From Actinomycetota bacterium (GTDB lineage: Bacteria; Actinomycetota; CADDZG01; WHSQ01), in NCBI GenBank assembly GCA_030446465.1, contig JAUJNI010000001.1, positions 940,310 through 1,004,309 of the forward strand: a stretch of 64,000 nucleotides of DNA, read 5' to 3'. A program made the position numbers and the translations under genes. Below are positions 43,765 through 53,465 of this stretch, piece after piece. The notes under the pieces were generated by a model. It did no database searches. It was not told where the DNA came from and saw nothing but the letters and a program-made list of their open reading frames with translations. The first letter of the stretch is position 1; each line of letters starts with the position of its first letter.

Positions 43765-45113
43765 GCGATTGGTCCGGCCGGAAGGTGCTTGTGGTCGGGC
43801 TGGGCGTCAGCGGATTGGCCGCGGCCCGCAGGCTCGCGCAGCTGGGCGCCGACGTACGAGTCACCGACGAAGCTTCCTCACCCGCCCTCGCCGACCGAGC
43901 CCAACGGCTCAGGGAGGCAGGCTGCGAGGTCGAGCTCGGCGGCCACGAGCTCTCGAGGCTGCGTGCAGACATCGCCGTTCTGAGCCCCGGTATCCCACTT
44001 CACTCTCCTGTAGTGCGGCGGCTCCGCGCGACGGGCACAGAAGTGATCGGGGAGGTGGAGCTCGCCTACCAACTGGCCGGATGTGACTTCCTTGCGGTCA
44101 CCGGCACCAACGGCAAGACGACCACCACGAGTCTGCTGGCGGCAATGCTCCAGGAATCGGGGAAACCGTCCATGGCCGCGGGAAACATCGGAGTCCCTCT
44201 CGTGGATGCTGTTTCGGAGGTGGGTAACGACGGCGCCATCGCGCTGGAAGTGTCGAGCTTCCAGCTCGCCACCATCGCAAGCTTCAGGCCCCGCGTCGCC
44301 GTGCTCCTTAACGTCGCGGAAGACCACACCGATTGGCACGGCTCGCGGGCCGGCTACGTGGAAGCGAAGGCGCGGATCGTGATCAACCAGACGCCCTCGG
44401 ACGCGTTCTTGCCCAACTTCGAGGATCGGATCGCCATGGACATCGGCGCGCGCGCAGTGGCTAGGGTCGTTGCGTTCTCGGCAACACGAATGCCCGAAGA
44501 GGGGATAGGCGTCTCCGAGGGCCGGGTGCTGTGGCGGGGGGAAGAGATCTTCTCGACCGATGATGTGCCCCTTGGTGGGGTAGCGGGGCTGGAAGATTCC
44601 ATCGCGGCCGCGGGGGCCGCTTTGGAATACGGCGTCGAGGTCGACGCAGTGGTGCGGGCCCTCAAGGGATTCAGGCCATTGCGACACCGACTCGAGGTCG
44701 TCGCGCACATCGACGGCGTCACCTACATCAACGACTCGAAAGCAACCAATCCCCACGCGACGATGGCGGCGGTAAACGGGTTACGGGACGTAGTGCTCAT
44801 TGCCGGGGGGCGGAGCAAGGGCGTCGATCTTTCGGTTCTTACCGCGACCGTTCCCCCGGTCGGCGCGGTGGTCGCCCTGGGAGAGGCAGCAGACGATGTA
44901 GCGCGGGCTTTCTCCGGCGTTGTCGAAGTGCAGAAGGTCCAGTCGATGGTCGACGCGGTGCGAGCAGCGCAAGCGATTGCGCGTCCGGGAGGATCCGTGT
45001 TACTCGCCCCCGGGTGTGCGAGCCTGGACATGTATTCGAGCTACGTCCATCGTGGAGAAGAGTTCACTAAAGCCGTCCGAGCGCTCTCCGGCGCGGACGC
45101 GCGGGAGGAATGA
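43761..45113 (+). CDS. murD: UDP-MurNAc-L-Ala:D-Glu ligase MurD
   Basis: A 450-residue Mur ligase. The N-terminal Rossmann part starts KVLVVGLGVSGLAAARRLA, then LAVTGTNGKTTTTSLLAAML near 112 (ATP loop), GNIGVPL near 138, ALEVSSFQL near 157, and YINDSKATNPHATMAAV near 322 in the C-terminal domain. It adds D-glutamate to UDP-MurNAc-L-Ala. GTG 43761 overlaps the mraY stop. The long upstream in-frame extension is a shadow of mraY. Confidence 0.96.
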   Translation: MSDWSGRKVLVVGLGVSGLAAARRLAQLGADVRVTDEASSPALADRAQRLREAGCEVELGGHELSRLRADIAVLSPGIPLHSPVVRRLRATGTEVIGEVELAYQLAGCDFLAVTGTNGKTTTTSLLAAMLQESGKPSMAAGNIGVPLVDAVSEVGNDGAIALEVSSFQLATIASFRPRVAVLLNVAEDHTDWHGSRAGYVEAKARIVINQTPSDAFLPNFEDRIAMDIGARAVARVVAFSATRMPEEGIGVSEGRVLWRGEEIFSTDDVPLGGVAGLEDSIAAAGAALEYGVEVDAVVRALKGFRPLRHRLEVVAHIDGVTYINDSKATNPHATMAAVNGLRDVVLIAGGRSKGVDLSVLTATVPPVGAVVALGEAADDVARAFSGVVEVQKVQSMVDAVRAAQAIARPGGSVLLAPGCASLDMYSSYVHRGEEFTKAVRALSGADAREE

Positions 45114-45116
45114 GCT

Positions 45117-46352
45117 ATGGCCGCCAATAGCAGCGCGATCAAGACGAGGGGCGCGCGCAGGTTGAAGGGCGCGACGGGCGCAGCCCAGAGTGGGCTCCGT
45201 TTTGGTCATCCCGCGGTGCTCATCACGGTCTCGGTGATTTCCCTCGTGCTGCTCGGAGTCATCATGATCCTGTCCGCCAGCTCGGTGTATTCGTTCACGA
45301 GCCACGGTTCGTCGTTCTGGTTCTTCAAGAAGCAACTCGTGTGGGCGCTGCTGGGATTAATTGCATTCTTCTTGTTCTCGCGCCTCGACTATCGGCGGCT
45401 GCGCAATGTGGGCTACATCGCGTTGCCCGTCGTTCTGCTCCTGCTGGGCGCGGTGCTGATCCCCGGCGTTGGGATATCGGCTGGTGGAAGTGTTCGCTGG
45501 CTTCCTCTCGGCCCCCTCGCCTTTCAGCCCTCCGAGGCCGCCAAGTTCGCTCTGGTTCTGTTTGCTGCGGGCGTCTTCTGCCGCAAGGACGAGGCGACGT
45601 TCAAGAAGTTCTCGCACACCTTGGTGCCGTTGATCCTCGCCGTCGCGTTGCTGGCTGGGTTGGTGATGATGCAGCCGGACCTCGGAACCACGCTCCTGCT
45701 GGCCGTGATCGGGGCCGGCGTCCTCTTTGTCGCGGGCGCGCGGCTCAGGCATCTGATTCCCCTGTCGGTGCTGGGAGTTGCGCTCGCGGTGGCTGCCGGG
45801 CTGCTCGAGCCCTACAGGCGGGACAGGATCCTCGCGTTCATGGACCCATGGAAGGACCCACTTGGCAACGGTTATCAGGCGATCCAGTCTCTCATTGCGC
45901 TGGGTTCGGGCGAGTGGTGGGGCGTCGGACTCGGCGCGAGCCGACAGAAGTGGTCATACGTACCAAACGCGCACACCGATTTCATCTTTGCGATCTTGGG
46001 TGAGGAGATGGGCCTGCTGGGAACCCTGGTGGTTCTTGGCCTGTTTGCCTTTCTTGCCTATCTCGGCCTCAGGACCGCGCGCAACGCCCCCGATCGCTTT
46101 GGGATGTTGATGGCGTCGGGCATCACCATTTGGATCTCGATTCAGGCCCTAATCAACGTGGGGGCCGCGACGGCCTCCTTGCCCATCACCGGAGTGCCGC
46201 TGCCATTGGTTTCCTTCGGAGGTACGTCGCTCGTGATGTCGCTCGCCGCGATGGGCACCATGGTCAGCATCGCGCGCGGAGGCGAGGAAGCTTCGGCGCG
46301 ACGGGGCGCGGCTGGCCGCTCGACGTCGAAAGCCGCCGCCGTCGGGGCATGA
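45117..46352 (+). CDS. ftsW: SEDS peptidoglycan polymerase/divisome protein FtsW
   Basis: A 411-residue SEDS-family protein with ten membrane helices after a basic N-terminus. The family's PLAFQPSEAAKFALVLFAAG near residue 133, DPLGNGYQAIQSLIALGSG near 246 and HTDFIFAILGEEMGLLG near 283 are present, as is GVPLPLVSFGGTSLVMSL near 360. It polymerises septal glycan strands with FtsI. GGGAGGAATGAGCT precedes the ATG. A Ser/Ala/Arg-rich C-terminal tail follows the last helix. Confidence 0.95.
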   Translation: MAANSSAIKTRGARRLKGATGAAQSGLRFGHPAVLITVSVISLVLLGVIMILSASSVYSFTSHGSSFWFFKKQLVWALLGLIAFFLFSRLDYRRLRNVGYIALPVVLLLLGAVLIPGVGISAGGSVRWLPLGPLAFQPSEAAKFALVLFAAGVFCRKDEATFKKFSHTLVPLILAVALLAGLVMMQPDLGTTLLLAVIGAGVLFVAGARLRHLIPLSVLGVALAVAAGLLEPYRRDRILAFMDPWKDPLGNGYQAIQSLIALGSGEWWGVGLGASRQKWSYVPNAHTDFIFAILGEEMGLLGTLVVLGLFAFLAYLGLRTARNAPDRFGMLMASGITIWISIQALINVGAATASLPITGVPLPLVSFGGTSLVMSLAAMGTMVSIARGGEEASARRGAAGRSTSKAAAVGA

Positions 46353-47446
46353 ATGTGGTGATCGCGGGAGGCGGGACGGCCGGACACGTCAACCCGGCGA
46401 TCGCTCTTGCTTCGGCGTTCGAGGGGGCCCAGGTCACCTTCATCGGAACCACAAAAGGAGCGGAGGTGACGCTCGTGCCGAACGCCGGGTTTCCGCTTGA
46501 GACGGTCGACGTGCGCGGGTTCGACCGGGCTCGTCCTGCAAGCTTTGCCGCAACGGCCGCGCGCGCAGCCACCGCCGCCGGCGATGCTTTTCGCTGCCTG
46601 AGAAAGCTGGCGCCGAACGTGGTCGTGGGCATGGGGGGATACGTCAGCCTCCCCGTGTGCCTCGCGGCGCGTCTGGGCCGTACCCCCGTAGTGCTGCACG
46701 AGCAGAACATCGTGTTCGGGCTCGCCAATCGCGTATCCAAGCCGATCGCAAGAAAGATCGGCGTCTCCTTCGAGGAAACGTTGAGCGCTGCGGGGCGTCG
46801 AGGGGTGCTGGTGGGAAACCCCGTGGCCAAAGAGATCGTAGCGATCGACAAGGCGGCCGATCGCAAGAGCGGTTACGAGCGCTTCGAACTCGATCCGCGT
46901 CGGAGGACCGTGCTCGTGTTCGGGGGCAGTCAAGGAGCGCAGCGCATCAATCAAGCCGCGCTCGGCTTGAGCTCCATATGGGCGGCGCGAGACGACCTTC
47001 AGATCCTGCACATCGCAGGGCGAGTGGAGTCGGAGAGCTTCGTGGAGCAGGCCCGTCAACGCCTTGGCGCCGGCACCCTCATCTACCGGGTCGTGGGCTA
47101 CATCGAGCACATGGTCGAGGCCTACGCGGTTGCCGACGTTGCGCTGTGTCGAGGGGGCGCTACCACGATCGCCGAGCTCGGAGTCGTCGGGCTTCCCGCA
47201 ATCATCGTGCCCTATCCGTATCACCGAGACAGACAGCAGGAGCGGCAAGCGAGGGTGCTCGAACGCGCCGGGGCTGCGGTCGTCCTCGCCGACGAGCAGA
47301 CGACTTCAGAGCGGGTGGCGACGGAGCTCGGCCTGTTGCTGGACGATGAATCACGACTGCGCGAGATGTGCGCCCGGGCTCTCGAGACCGGTCGTCCCGA
47401 CGCAGCGGACAGGCTGGCGCGCGTCGTAGTGGAGGTTGCAAGATGA
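46349..47446 (+). CDS. murG: UDP-GlcNAc:lipid I N-acetylglucosaminyltransferase MurG
   Basis: A 365-residue GT-B glycosyltransferase that makes lipid II at the membrane's inner face. The first glycine loop MNVVIAGGGTAGHVNPAIAL, VVGMGGYVSLPVCLAA near 90, VLHEQNIVFGLANR near 113, VLVFGGSQGAQRINQAAL near 188 and CRGGATTIAELGVVGLPAII near 265 are all diagnostic. ATG 46349 overlaps the ftsW TGA. Confidence 0.96.
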   Translation: MNVVIAGGGTAGHVNPAIALASAFEGAQVTFIGTTKGAEVTLVPNAGFPLETVDVRGFDRARPASFAATAARAATAAGDAFRCLRKLAPNVVVGMGGYVSLPVCLAARLGRTPVVLHEQNIVFGLANRVSKPIARKIGVSFEETLSAAGRRGVLVGNPVAKEIVAIDKAADRKSGYERFELDPRRRTVLVFGGSQGAQRINQAALGLSSIWAARDDLQILHIAGRVESESFVEQARQRLGAGTLIYRVVGYIEHMVEAYAVADVALCRGGATTIAELGVVGLPAIIVPYPYHRDRQQERQARVLERAGAAVVLADEQTTSERVATELGLLLDDESRLREMCARALETGRPDAADRLARVVVEVAR

Positions 47447-48813
47447 CCGTGCTCGACGCTCGAAGGGTTCATTTCGTCGGCATAGGCGGTATGGGGATGT
47501 CCGCCGTGGCCAAGGTCCTGCTGGAGCGAGGCGTCGCCATCTCCGGTTCGGACCTCAAGCGCTCGCGCGCCGCAACGATGCTCGAAGCGACCGGAGCGTC
47601 GATACACATCGGGCACCACGCGTCGTTGGTGGAAGGGGCCGACATGGTAGTGGTCTCGTCTGCCATTCCGCCGGGCAACCCGGAGCTCATGCGCGCCCGC
47701 GTCCTCGGCCTTCCCCTCTTGAGCCGTGGCCAAGCGCTAGCCGCGCTGCTGCGCGACAACCGGTCGATCGTGGTGGCCGGCACGCACGGTAAGACGACTA
47801 CTACTTCGATGATCGTCACGATCCTGAGGTCGGCGGGCAGGGACCCGACCTATCTCGTGGGCGGAGACCTGAACGAGGCAGGAACCAACGCGAGGTTGGG
47901 TCGCGACGACCTGATCGTCGCGGAATCGGACGAGAGCGATGGCTCGTTCCTCTTGCTGGAGCCGAACATCGCGGTGATCACCAATGTGGAGGCAGATCAT
48001 CTCGACCATTGGGGCTCGCTCGAACCCATAAGGGCCGCGTTCCTTAAGTTCATCGATCGCGTCCAGGAAGGCGGCGCGCTGGTCGTGCCTGCTTTCGATG
48101 CAGATCTGGTGAGCTTCGCCCGCGACTCACAGAATTCGTTTGCAACCTTCGGGGAGGGGGGCGACATCGCCGGCGTGGACGTTGCCTTTCACCAGGAAGG
48201 AGCCCGCTTCACCATCGACGCGCGAGGGCAGCAGGCGCGCGTCGAGCTGCGCGTGCCCGGCCCCCACAACGTCATGAACGCTCTGGCCGCCGCGGGGGCA
48301 TGTCTCCACGCCGGCGTCTCTCTCGACGCGATTGCCGAAGGCCTCGCTCACTTCAAGGGAGTCGACAGGCGCTTTCAGCTGAGGGGTTCCTCCCGGGGGA
48401 TCACCGTTATCGACGACTACGCTCACCACCCCACGGAGGTGAAGGCGACTCTTGCCGCGGCGCGCACTGGACGGTGGGCCAGGGTGGTGGCCGTCTTCCA
48501 ACCTCATCTCTATTCGCGCACGGTCGCCTTCCGGGACCAGTTCGGATCGTCGTTTGGCGATGCCGACCTCGTGGTGGTCACCGACGTCTACGGCGCCAGG
48601 GAGGAGCCGGTGGTGGGGGTCACCGGCAAGCTGGTGGCGGACGCGATCTGTGAGCGTTTGCCCGGCCGCCCGGTCGCCTACCTCCCGCGTCGCGCCGAGC
48701 TGCTGAGCTACCTCGAGTCCAAGCTGCGCCCGGGCGACGCCCTCCTGACGCTCGGCGCCGGCGACGTCAGCTCTCTCGGCGAGGAGCTGCTGGCGCACCT
48801 GGAGGCCGCGTGA
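47443..48813 (+). CDS. murC: UDP-MurNAc:L-Ala ligase MurC
   Basis: A 456-residue Mur ligase. It starts RRVHFVGIGGMGMSAVAKVL, with the ATP loop VAGTHGKTTTTSMIVTIL near 110. NEAGTNARLG near 142, AESDESDGSFL near 161, NVEADHLDHWG near 181, and DDYAHHPTEVKATL near 322 follow. It attaches L-alanine to UDP-MurNAc, the first peptide step. ATG 47443 overlaps the murG stop. Confidence 0.96.
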   Translation: MTVLDARRVHFVGIGGMGMSAVAKVLLERGVAISGSDLKRSRAATMLEATGASIHIGHHASLVEGADMVVVSSAIPPGNPELMRARVLGLPLLSRGQALAALLRDNRSIVVAGTHGKTTTTSMIVTILRSAGRDPTYLVGGDLNEAGTNARLGRDDLIVAESDESDGSFLLLEPNIAVITNVEADHLDHWGSLEPIRAAFLKFIDRVQEGGALVVPAFDADLVSFARDSQNSFATFGEGGDIAGVDVAFHQEGARFTIDARGQQARVELRVPGPHNVMNALAAAGACLHAGVSLDAIAEGLAHFKGVDRRFQLRGSSRGITVIDDYAHHPTEVKATLAAARTGRWARVVAVFQPHLYSRTVAFRDQFGSSFGDADLVVVTDVYGAREEPVVGVTGKLVADAICERLPGRPVAYLPRRAELLSYLESKLRPGDALLTLGAGDVSSLGEELLAHLEAA

Positions 48814-49802
48814 CCGGGGGCGGAGCCAAGATCGACTCGGGGGACTTAGACCTCTTGGCGCAGCGGTTGAGCCAATCCGTGCGAGGACGAGTCGAGCGGT
48901 CGCTGCCGCTGGCTCGTCATACGACCTACAAGTTGGGCGGCGCCGCCGAGCTCTACCTGGAGCCCGCCGATGAAACGGACCTCGTCCGGGCCGCAGAGGT
49001 GGTGGAGGAGTCGGGCGTCCCGCGTGACCGACTGCCCGTCCTTACTCTTGGTCGGGGGTCGAACATCGTCATCTCCGATGACGGCTGGCCGGGTCTCGTT
49101 ATCCGGCTGGGGGCCGGCTTCTCGAGCATCGAAGGCGTCGCCGGGGATCGAGGTGTCATCGCGGCGGGAGCGTCGACGACCCTGCCGTTGCTCGCCAACT
49201 GGGCGGCTCGAAGAAGCCTGACAGGTCTCGAGTGGGGGGTGGGAGTACCCGGCTCGGTGGGGGGAGCGGTTCGGATGAACGCCGGCGCCCACGGCAGGGA
49301 CATGGCCGCCGCCCTGGTAGAGGCGTCGGTCTTCGACTTCAATGCAGGGGTTGTGGCGAAGCGGCCACAGCGGGACCTGGGACTCGCTTATCGGACCTCC
49401 AATCTGATCGAGACCGAAATCGTGACTCGAGCCCGCCTCCGGCTTGCCCCCGACCGCGAGCCCTCGATCCGGGCCCGGATGGAGGCGTACCGCAAGCACC
49501 GGGCCGAGACCCAACCGGGAGCTCTTCAAAATGCGGGCAGTACCTTCAAGAACCCCGAGGGCGACTCCGCAGGCCGCCTGGTCGAGGCCGCCGGTCTCAA
49601 GGGCTTCACGGTCGGAGCAGCCCGGGTCTCCGAGTTGCACGCCAACTTCTTCATGGCAGGTGAGGGCGCAACGGCCCAGGACGTGCACGATCTCGTCCAC
49701 GAGGTGCAGGCGCGCGTTCTGGCTGCAACCGGCATCGAGCTGCAGCCGGAAGTGCGCTTTGCGGGCCGGTTCGACCAGGCGTTCGCCGGAGAGCGGAGGT
49801 GA
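48810..49802 (+). CDS. murB: UDP-N-acetylenolpyruvoylglucosamine reductase MurB
   Basis: A 330-residue FAD enzyme. Motifs are TTYKLGGAAELYLEP near residue 34, VLTLGRGSNIVISDDGW near 76, the FAD-contact GVPGSVGGAVRMNAGAHGRD near 145, and NAGSTFKNPEGDSAGRLVEA near 245 with the catalytic Ser. HANFFMAGEGAT near 281 and QPEVRFAGRF near the end complete it. It reduces the enolpyruvyl group to MurNAc with NADPH. The GTG start overlaps murC. Confidence 0.95.
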   Translation: MTGGGAKIDSGDLDLLAQRLSQSVRGRVERSLPLARHTTYKLGGAAELYLEPADETDLVRAAEVVEESGVPRDRLPVLTLGRGSNIVISDDGWPGLVIRLGAGFSSIEGVAGDRGVIAAGASTTLPLLANWAARRSLTGLEWGVGVPGSVGGAVRMNAGAHGRDMAAALVEASVFDFNAGVVAKRPQRDLGLAYRTSNLIETEIVTRARLRLAPDREPSIRARMEAYRKHRAETQPGALQNAGSTFKNPEGDSAGRLVEAAGLKGFTVGAARVSELHANFFMAGEGATAQDVHDLVHEVQARVLAATGIELQPEVRFAGRFDQAFAGERR

Positions 49803-49809
49803 TCGGCCG

Positions 49810-50622
49810 ATGAGCGTGTCGGCGCGCCGGTTTGCCGACCCCAGGATCAGTCGCAGAAGAAAGGCGGTCGAGCGCACTAGAAGACGGCGGATCGTGTGGA
49901 GGTGCTCTGTGGCCGCCCTGATCGCGCTGCTGATCTGGGCCGCGTTCCTCTCACCCTTTCTGAAGGTCAAGAAGGTCCGCGTGAGCGGCGGTCGCCACAC
50001 CACCTCGGAAGAGATAGCGCGCGCCGCGGGGCTCGACTCCGCCGACAACCTCTTGCTCCTCTCCACAAGCTCCATAGCGGCCGACGCGGCTCGGCTGCCC
50101 TGGGTCAAGTCTGTGGAGGTCGAGCGCAAGCTTCCCGGGACCGTCAAGGTCCGTGTCACCGAACGGAAACCGATGATGGTCTTGGCAGCAGAGGGCAGGC
50201 GCTGGCTGCTCGACTCCGAGGGCAGGGTGTTGGGCTCGGAACCCGGCCAGGAGAGGATGCCGGTGATCGCGGGCAGTCCTGTCGACGCCCTCGAGGCGGG
50301 TGCCACGGTGGGCGACCAAGAGGTGACCGGCGCCCTGGCGGTGTTCTCCTCTATGCCGCGCACGTTGCGCACGAAGGTTCAGGCCATCTCTGCGCCGACG
50401 GTGGAACGGATCACGCTGTCGTTACGCGACGGCACCCAAGTTCGCTACGGCGCCCCACACGACTTGGTCTCAAAGAACGAGGTCCTCGGTGTGCTGCTGC
50501 GGCGGCTACAGGAGGAAGGCTCTCGGGCCGCGTCCATCGACGTGCGCGTCCCTACGAGCCCCGCGGTCTCGCCGGTGGCGCCGCCCGCCGCACCGGATCC
50601 CACTCCCACTTCGACTCCCTAG
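49810..50622 (+). CDS. ftsQ: Cell division protein FtsQ/DivIB
   Basis: A 270-residue bitopic protein. It has a strongly basic N-terminus (RRRKAVERTRRRR), one membrane helix (about 31-50, CSVAALIALLIWAAFLSPF), and a POTRA domain (KVKKVRVSGGRHTTSEEIARA). The FtsQ beta domain (LPWVKSVEVERKLPGTVKVRVTERKPM) follows, then a Pro-rich C-terminal tail (SPVAPPAAPDPTPTSTP). It recruits FtsL and FtsB to the septum. It starts 7 bases after murB. Confidence 0.9.
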   Translation: MSVSARRFADPRISRRRKAVERTRRRRIVWRCSVAALIALLIWAAFLSPFLKVKKVRVSGGRHTTSEEIARAAGLDSADNLLLLSTSSIAADAARLPWVKSVEVERKLPGTVKVRVTERKPMMVLAAEGRRWLLDSEGRVLGSEPGQERMPVIAGSPVDALEAGATVGDQEVTGALAVFSSMPRTLRTKVQAISAPTVERITLSLRDGTQVRYGAPHDLVSKNEVLGVLLRRLQEEGSRAASIDVRVPTSPAVSPVAPPAAPDPTPTSTP

Positions 50623-50659
50623 CGAAGCGAGTCGCGCCCGGCCTTGTATGCGCGAGGGG

Positions 50660-50737
50660 TTGACGACGCGCCCACGGCCTCTATATATTCCTCAACCATA
50701 GCTACAGGTTGACATAACTATAAGGCTCAACTTTAGA
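50660..50737 (+). promoter_or_regulatory. AT-rich ftsZ promoter region with two candidate promoters
   Basis: P1: TTGACG at 50660-50665 and a TATATATT stretch at 50682-50689 (spacer 16 or 18). P2: a consensus TTGACA at 50709-50714, 17 bases, then TTTAGA at 50732-50737. This AT-rich block between ftsQ and ftsZ allows ftsZ to be made independently of the upstream operon. Confidence 0.55.
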
Positions 50738-50773
50738 TTGAGTCAGCGCCCTGAGGGTGGGAGAGGAGTCGAG

Positions 50774-51892
50774 ATGGTCAAGGGCCCGCAGAATTATCTG
50801 GCGGTCATCAAGGTCGTCGGCATTGGGGGAGGCGGCGTGAACGCCGTGAACCGGATGATCGACGTCGGTCTGAGGGGCGTCGAGTTCATCGCGGTGAACA
50901 CCGACGCTCAGGCGTTGCTGATGTCCGACGCCGACGTCAAGCTCGACATCGGTCGAGACCTCACCAGGGGCCTCGGCGCGGGGGCGGACCCCGAGGTCGG
51001 TCGCCAGGCAGCGGAGGAGCACAGGGCGGAGATCGAGGAGGTCCTGCGCGGCGCCGACATGGTGTTCATCACCGCCGGCAAGGGCGGCGGCACCGGAACC
51101 GGCGGCGCTCCCATCGTGGCCGAGGTCGCCAAGTCGATCGGCGCACTAACCATCGGCGTCGTCACCAGGCCCTTCTCGTTCGAGGGTCGCCAGCGCGCGG
51201 TGAAGGCCGAGCAGGGCATCGCGAACCTCAAAGACAAGGTCGACACCCTGATCGTCATCCCCAACGACCGGCTGCTCGACGTCGGCGACGCAACCACCTC
51301 TGTGCTCGAATCGTTCCGCATGGCCGACGAGGTGCTCCTCCAGGGGGTCCAGGGCATAACCGACCTCATCACGACCCCCGGCCTCATCAACCTCGACTTC
51401 GCCGACGTGAAGGCGGTCATGACCGACGCCGGCTCCTCGCTCATGGGCATCGGCCAGGCGCGCGGGGAAGGACGTGCGGCAGAGGCGGCGCGGGCGGCGA
51501 TCTCCTCGCCTTTGCTAGAAGCCTCAATCGAGGGCGCGCGCGGCGTACTGCTCAACATTGCGGGTGGGTCCGACCTCGGTCTCTTCGAAGTCAACGAGGC
51601 GGCCAACATCATCTCCAAGGCGGCGCACCCAGACGCCAACATCATCTTCGGAGCCGTGGTGGACGACACGCTGGGCGATGAAGTGAGGGTCACGGTCATC
51701 GCGGCCGGATTCGACCGTTGGAACCAGCGAGAAGCCGAGGAGCTGGTCAGGCCCGAGGAGGACATCTTCTCCGGAGTTGGTCTGGTCGACCAGTCTCAGC
51801 CCCTCTCGCTTGGCGGCGACGATGAGGCCGAGCGGCTCGTCTTCAACGCAAACGAGGACCTCGACATACCGTCGTTTCTGCGCAACGAATAA
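50774..51892 (+). CDS. ftsZ: Cell division GTPase FtsZ
   Basis: A 372-residue tubulin homologue. The nucleotide loop is [16 protein letters not shown] near residue 14, the tubulin signature [20 protein letters not shown] near 98, and the T7/catalytic loop [11 protein letters not shown] near 204 with its Asp. The C-terminal peptide DIPSFLRNE binds SepF and other partners. The linker is short. ATG 50774 is selected for the GAGAGGAG site upstream; the frame is open to 50738. It polymerises into the division ring. A strong terminator follows. Confidence 0.97.
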   Translation: MVKGPQNYLAVIKVVGIGGGGVNAVNRMIDVGLRGVEFIAVNTDAQALLMSDADVKLDIGRDLTRGLGAGADPEVGRQAAEEHRAEIEEVLRGADMVFITAGKGGGTGTGGAPIVAEVAKSIGALTIGVVTRPFSFEGRQRAVKAEQGIANLKDKVDTLIVIPNDRLLDVGDATTSVLESFRMADEVLLQGVQGITDLITTPGLINLDFADVKAVMTDAGSSLMGIGQARGEGRAAEAARAAISSPLLEASIEGARGVLLNIAGGSDLGLFEVNEAANIISKAAHPDANIIFGAVVDDTLGDEVRVTVIAAGFDRWNQREAEELVRPEEDIFSGVGLVDQSQPLSLGGDDEAERLVFNANEDLDIPSFLRNE

Positions 51893-51909
51893 TCGTTCCA
51901 CCATTCACC

Positions 51910-51944
51910 AAGCGGGGTCCGGTAAGGACCCCGCTTGTTTGTTT
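51910..51944 (+). terminator. Rho-independent terminator after ftsZ
   Basis: AAGCGGGGTCC (51910-51920), a 5-base loop, GGACCCCGCTT (51926-51936), then GTTTGTTT. An 11-bp perfect stem with a T-rich tail, 18 bases past the ftsZ stop. It separates the mraZ-ftsZ transcript from pgeF-yggS. Confidence 0.9.
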
Positions 51945-51959
51945 GAGAGACTGCCCACC

Positions 51960-52715
51960 GTGACCGCCACCGCCTCATTGACACGCATGGCCGCCAATGG
52001 GGTGTCGCTGTTGGTCGATGAAGGCGCCCACGAGCGCGGCCTTCTGGTCGCGTTCAGTGATCGGAATGGAGGAACCAGCCCCGCTCCCTACGACACCCTC
52101 AACCTTGCGGCAAGCGTGGGGGACGAGCGCGACGAGGTCATGCGCAACCGCGCGAGAGTCGCCCGCGCCGCGGGCTTCGACCTCGATGCTCTGGTGCTTG
52201 CACGGCAGGTGCACGGCATCGACATCATCGACGTGGCGCGAGGGGAATCGGGAGTCATAGGGGTGGCGGACGGTTTGGTCGCACGGACCGCCGGCCCGGT
52301 GCTCGGGATCCTCACCGCGGACTGCGCCCCTGTTCTAGTCGAAGGGGTCACCGGCGTGGCGGTTCTGCATGCGGGATGGCGCGGGCTCGCATCGGGCATC
52401 ATCGAGCGCGGCATCGAGGAGCTGGCAGGCGGTCTCGCCGCGTGGGTCGGTCCCGCAGTCCGCGCATGTTGCTATGAGGTCGGCTCGGAGGTGATCGAAG
52501 CCTTCGAGCGCCACGGGCTCCCCGTGCACGACGAAGGTCACGTCGACCCCGCCGCAGCAGCGGCATTTGCGCTCGAGCGAGCGGAGGTCCCCAGTGTCAC
52601 GGTGGCGCAGGAGTGCACCTCCTGCAGCCCCCGCTACTTCTCGTACCGGCGGGACCGGGTGACCGGACGACAGGGAGCCTTCATATCGATCACCTCGAGC
52701 CGCGCGGGTCGATGA
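51960..52715 (+). CDS. pgeF: Peptidoglycan editing factor PgeF (YfiH/laccase-domain family)
   Basis: A 251-residue protein of the multicopper-oxidase-domain (DUF152) family. Zinc-site and active-site motifs are seen in VLARQVHGIDIIDV near residue 79, LGILTADCAPVLVEG near 118, and VAVLHAGWRGLASGI near 136. Related proteins act as purine nucleoside phosphorylases or remove wrongly incorporated L-Ser from UDP-MurNAc peptides. Its place after ftsZ fits the latter. The GTG start follows a GAGACT sequence by 7 bases, right after the terminator. Confidence 0.88.
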   Translation: MTATASLTRMAANGVSLLVDEGAHERGLLVAFSDRNGGTSPAPYDTLNLAASVGDERDEVMRNRARVARAAGFDLDALVLARQVHGIDIIDVARGESGVIGVADGLVARTAGPVLGILTADCAPVLVEGVTGVAVLHAGWRGLASGIIERGIEELAGGLAAWVGPAVRACCYEVGSEVIEAFERHGLPVHDEGHVDPAAAAAFALERAEVPSVTVAQECTSCSPRYFSYRRDRVTGRQGAFISITSSRAGR

Positions 52716-53389
52716 CCGTTGCCAGGAGGTATCGCGCGGTCCTCGAGCGCGTGGACGCCGCGGCTCGCCGCGTGGGGAGGGATCCATCAGACGTGAAGGT
52801 GGTCGCGGTGTCCAAGACCTTTTCGGCAGCCACCGTGCTCGAGGCCGTTGAGGCCGGCACAACCATTCTCGGGGAGAACCGCGCCCAGGAGCTCAAGGAG
52901 AAGGCTTCGGCGATCGGCGACCGGGCCGAATGGCATTTCGTCGGCCACCTTCAGACCAACAAGGTCCGGCACGTCGTGGGAGTTGCGTCCCTGGTCCATT
53001 CGGTGGACCGGATCGGTCTGGCCGAGGCGATGTCGCGGCGAGCGGGTGCAGTAGGGGTGGTGCAGCCCGTGTTGATCGAGGTCAACGTCTCCGGGGAGCC
53101 CACCAAACACGGCATCGAGGTCACGCGCGCGGTCGGGCTTGCCGAGGCGGCCGCTCGCTTGAGCAACCTCGAGGTCAGAGGCCTTATGACGATTCCACCG
53201 TGGCCCGAGGCGCCCGAGGACTCGCGGCCCCTTTACAAGGAGCTCGCCGAGCTCCGCGAGCGGCTGCTTCGGACGGTACCCACGGCGGGTCATCTCTCCA
53301 TGGGCATGTCCGGCGATTACGAGGTTGCGATCGAGGAGGGTGCGACGCTCGTGAGGATCGGCCAAGCCATCTTCGGCCCCCGAAAGTGA
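52712..53389 (+). CDS. yggS: PLP homeostasis protein YggS (PLPBP/PROSC family)
   Basis: A 225-residue TIM-barrel PLP-binding protein. The PLP lysine is in VVAVSKTF near residue 31, then TILGENRAQELKEKA near 50, EWHFVGHLQTNKVRHVVG near 70, and the phosphate-binding end HLSMGMSGDYEVAIEEGAT near 192 with VRIGQAIFG. It buffers pyridoxal phosphate; no catalytic activity is known. It overlaps pgeF (ATGA). Confidence 0.95.
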   Translation: MTVARRYRAVLERVDAAARRVGRDPSDVKVVAVSKTFSAATVLEAVEAGTTILGENRAQELKEKASAIGDRAEWHFVGHLQTNKVRHVVGVASLVHSVDRIGLAEAMSRRAGAVGVVQPVLIEVNVSGEPTKHGIEVTRAVGLAEAAARLSNLEVRGLMTIPPWPEAPEDSRPLYKELAELRERLLRTVPTAGHLSMGMSGDYEVAIEEGATLVRIGQAIFGPRK

Positions 53390-53452
53390 ACGGGGGGCCG
53401 GTGAGTCGATCCGGAATGGCCACATAACCGGGCGACAGGCTCCCAGCACGGA

Positions 53453-53458
53453 TATCCT
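53453..53458 (+). promoter_or_regulatory. Predicted -10 box for a leaderless sepF mRNA
   Basis: TATCCT, 7 bases before the ATG at 53466. There is no ribosome site between. Confidence 0.55.
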
Positions 53459-53465
53459 TGCGCCT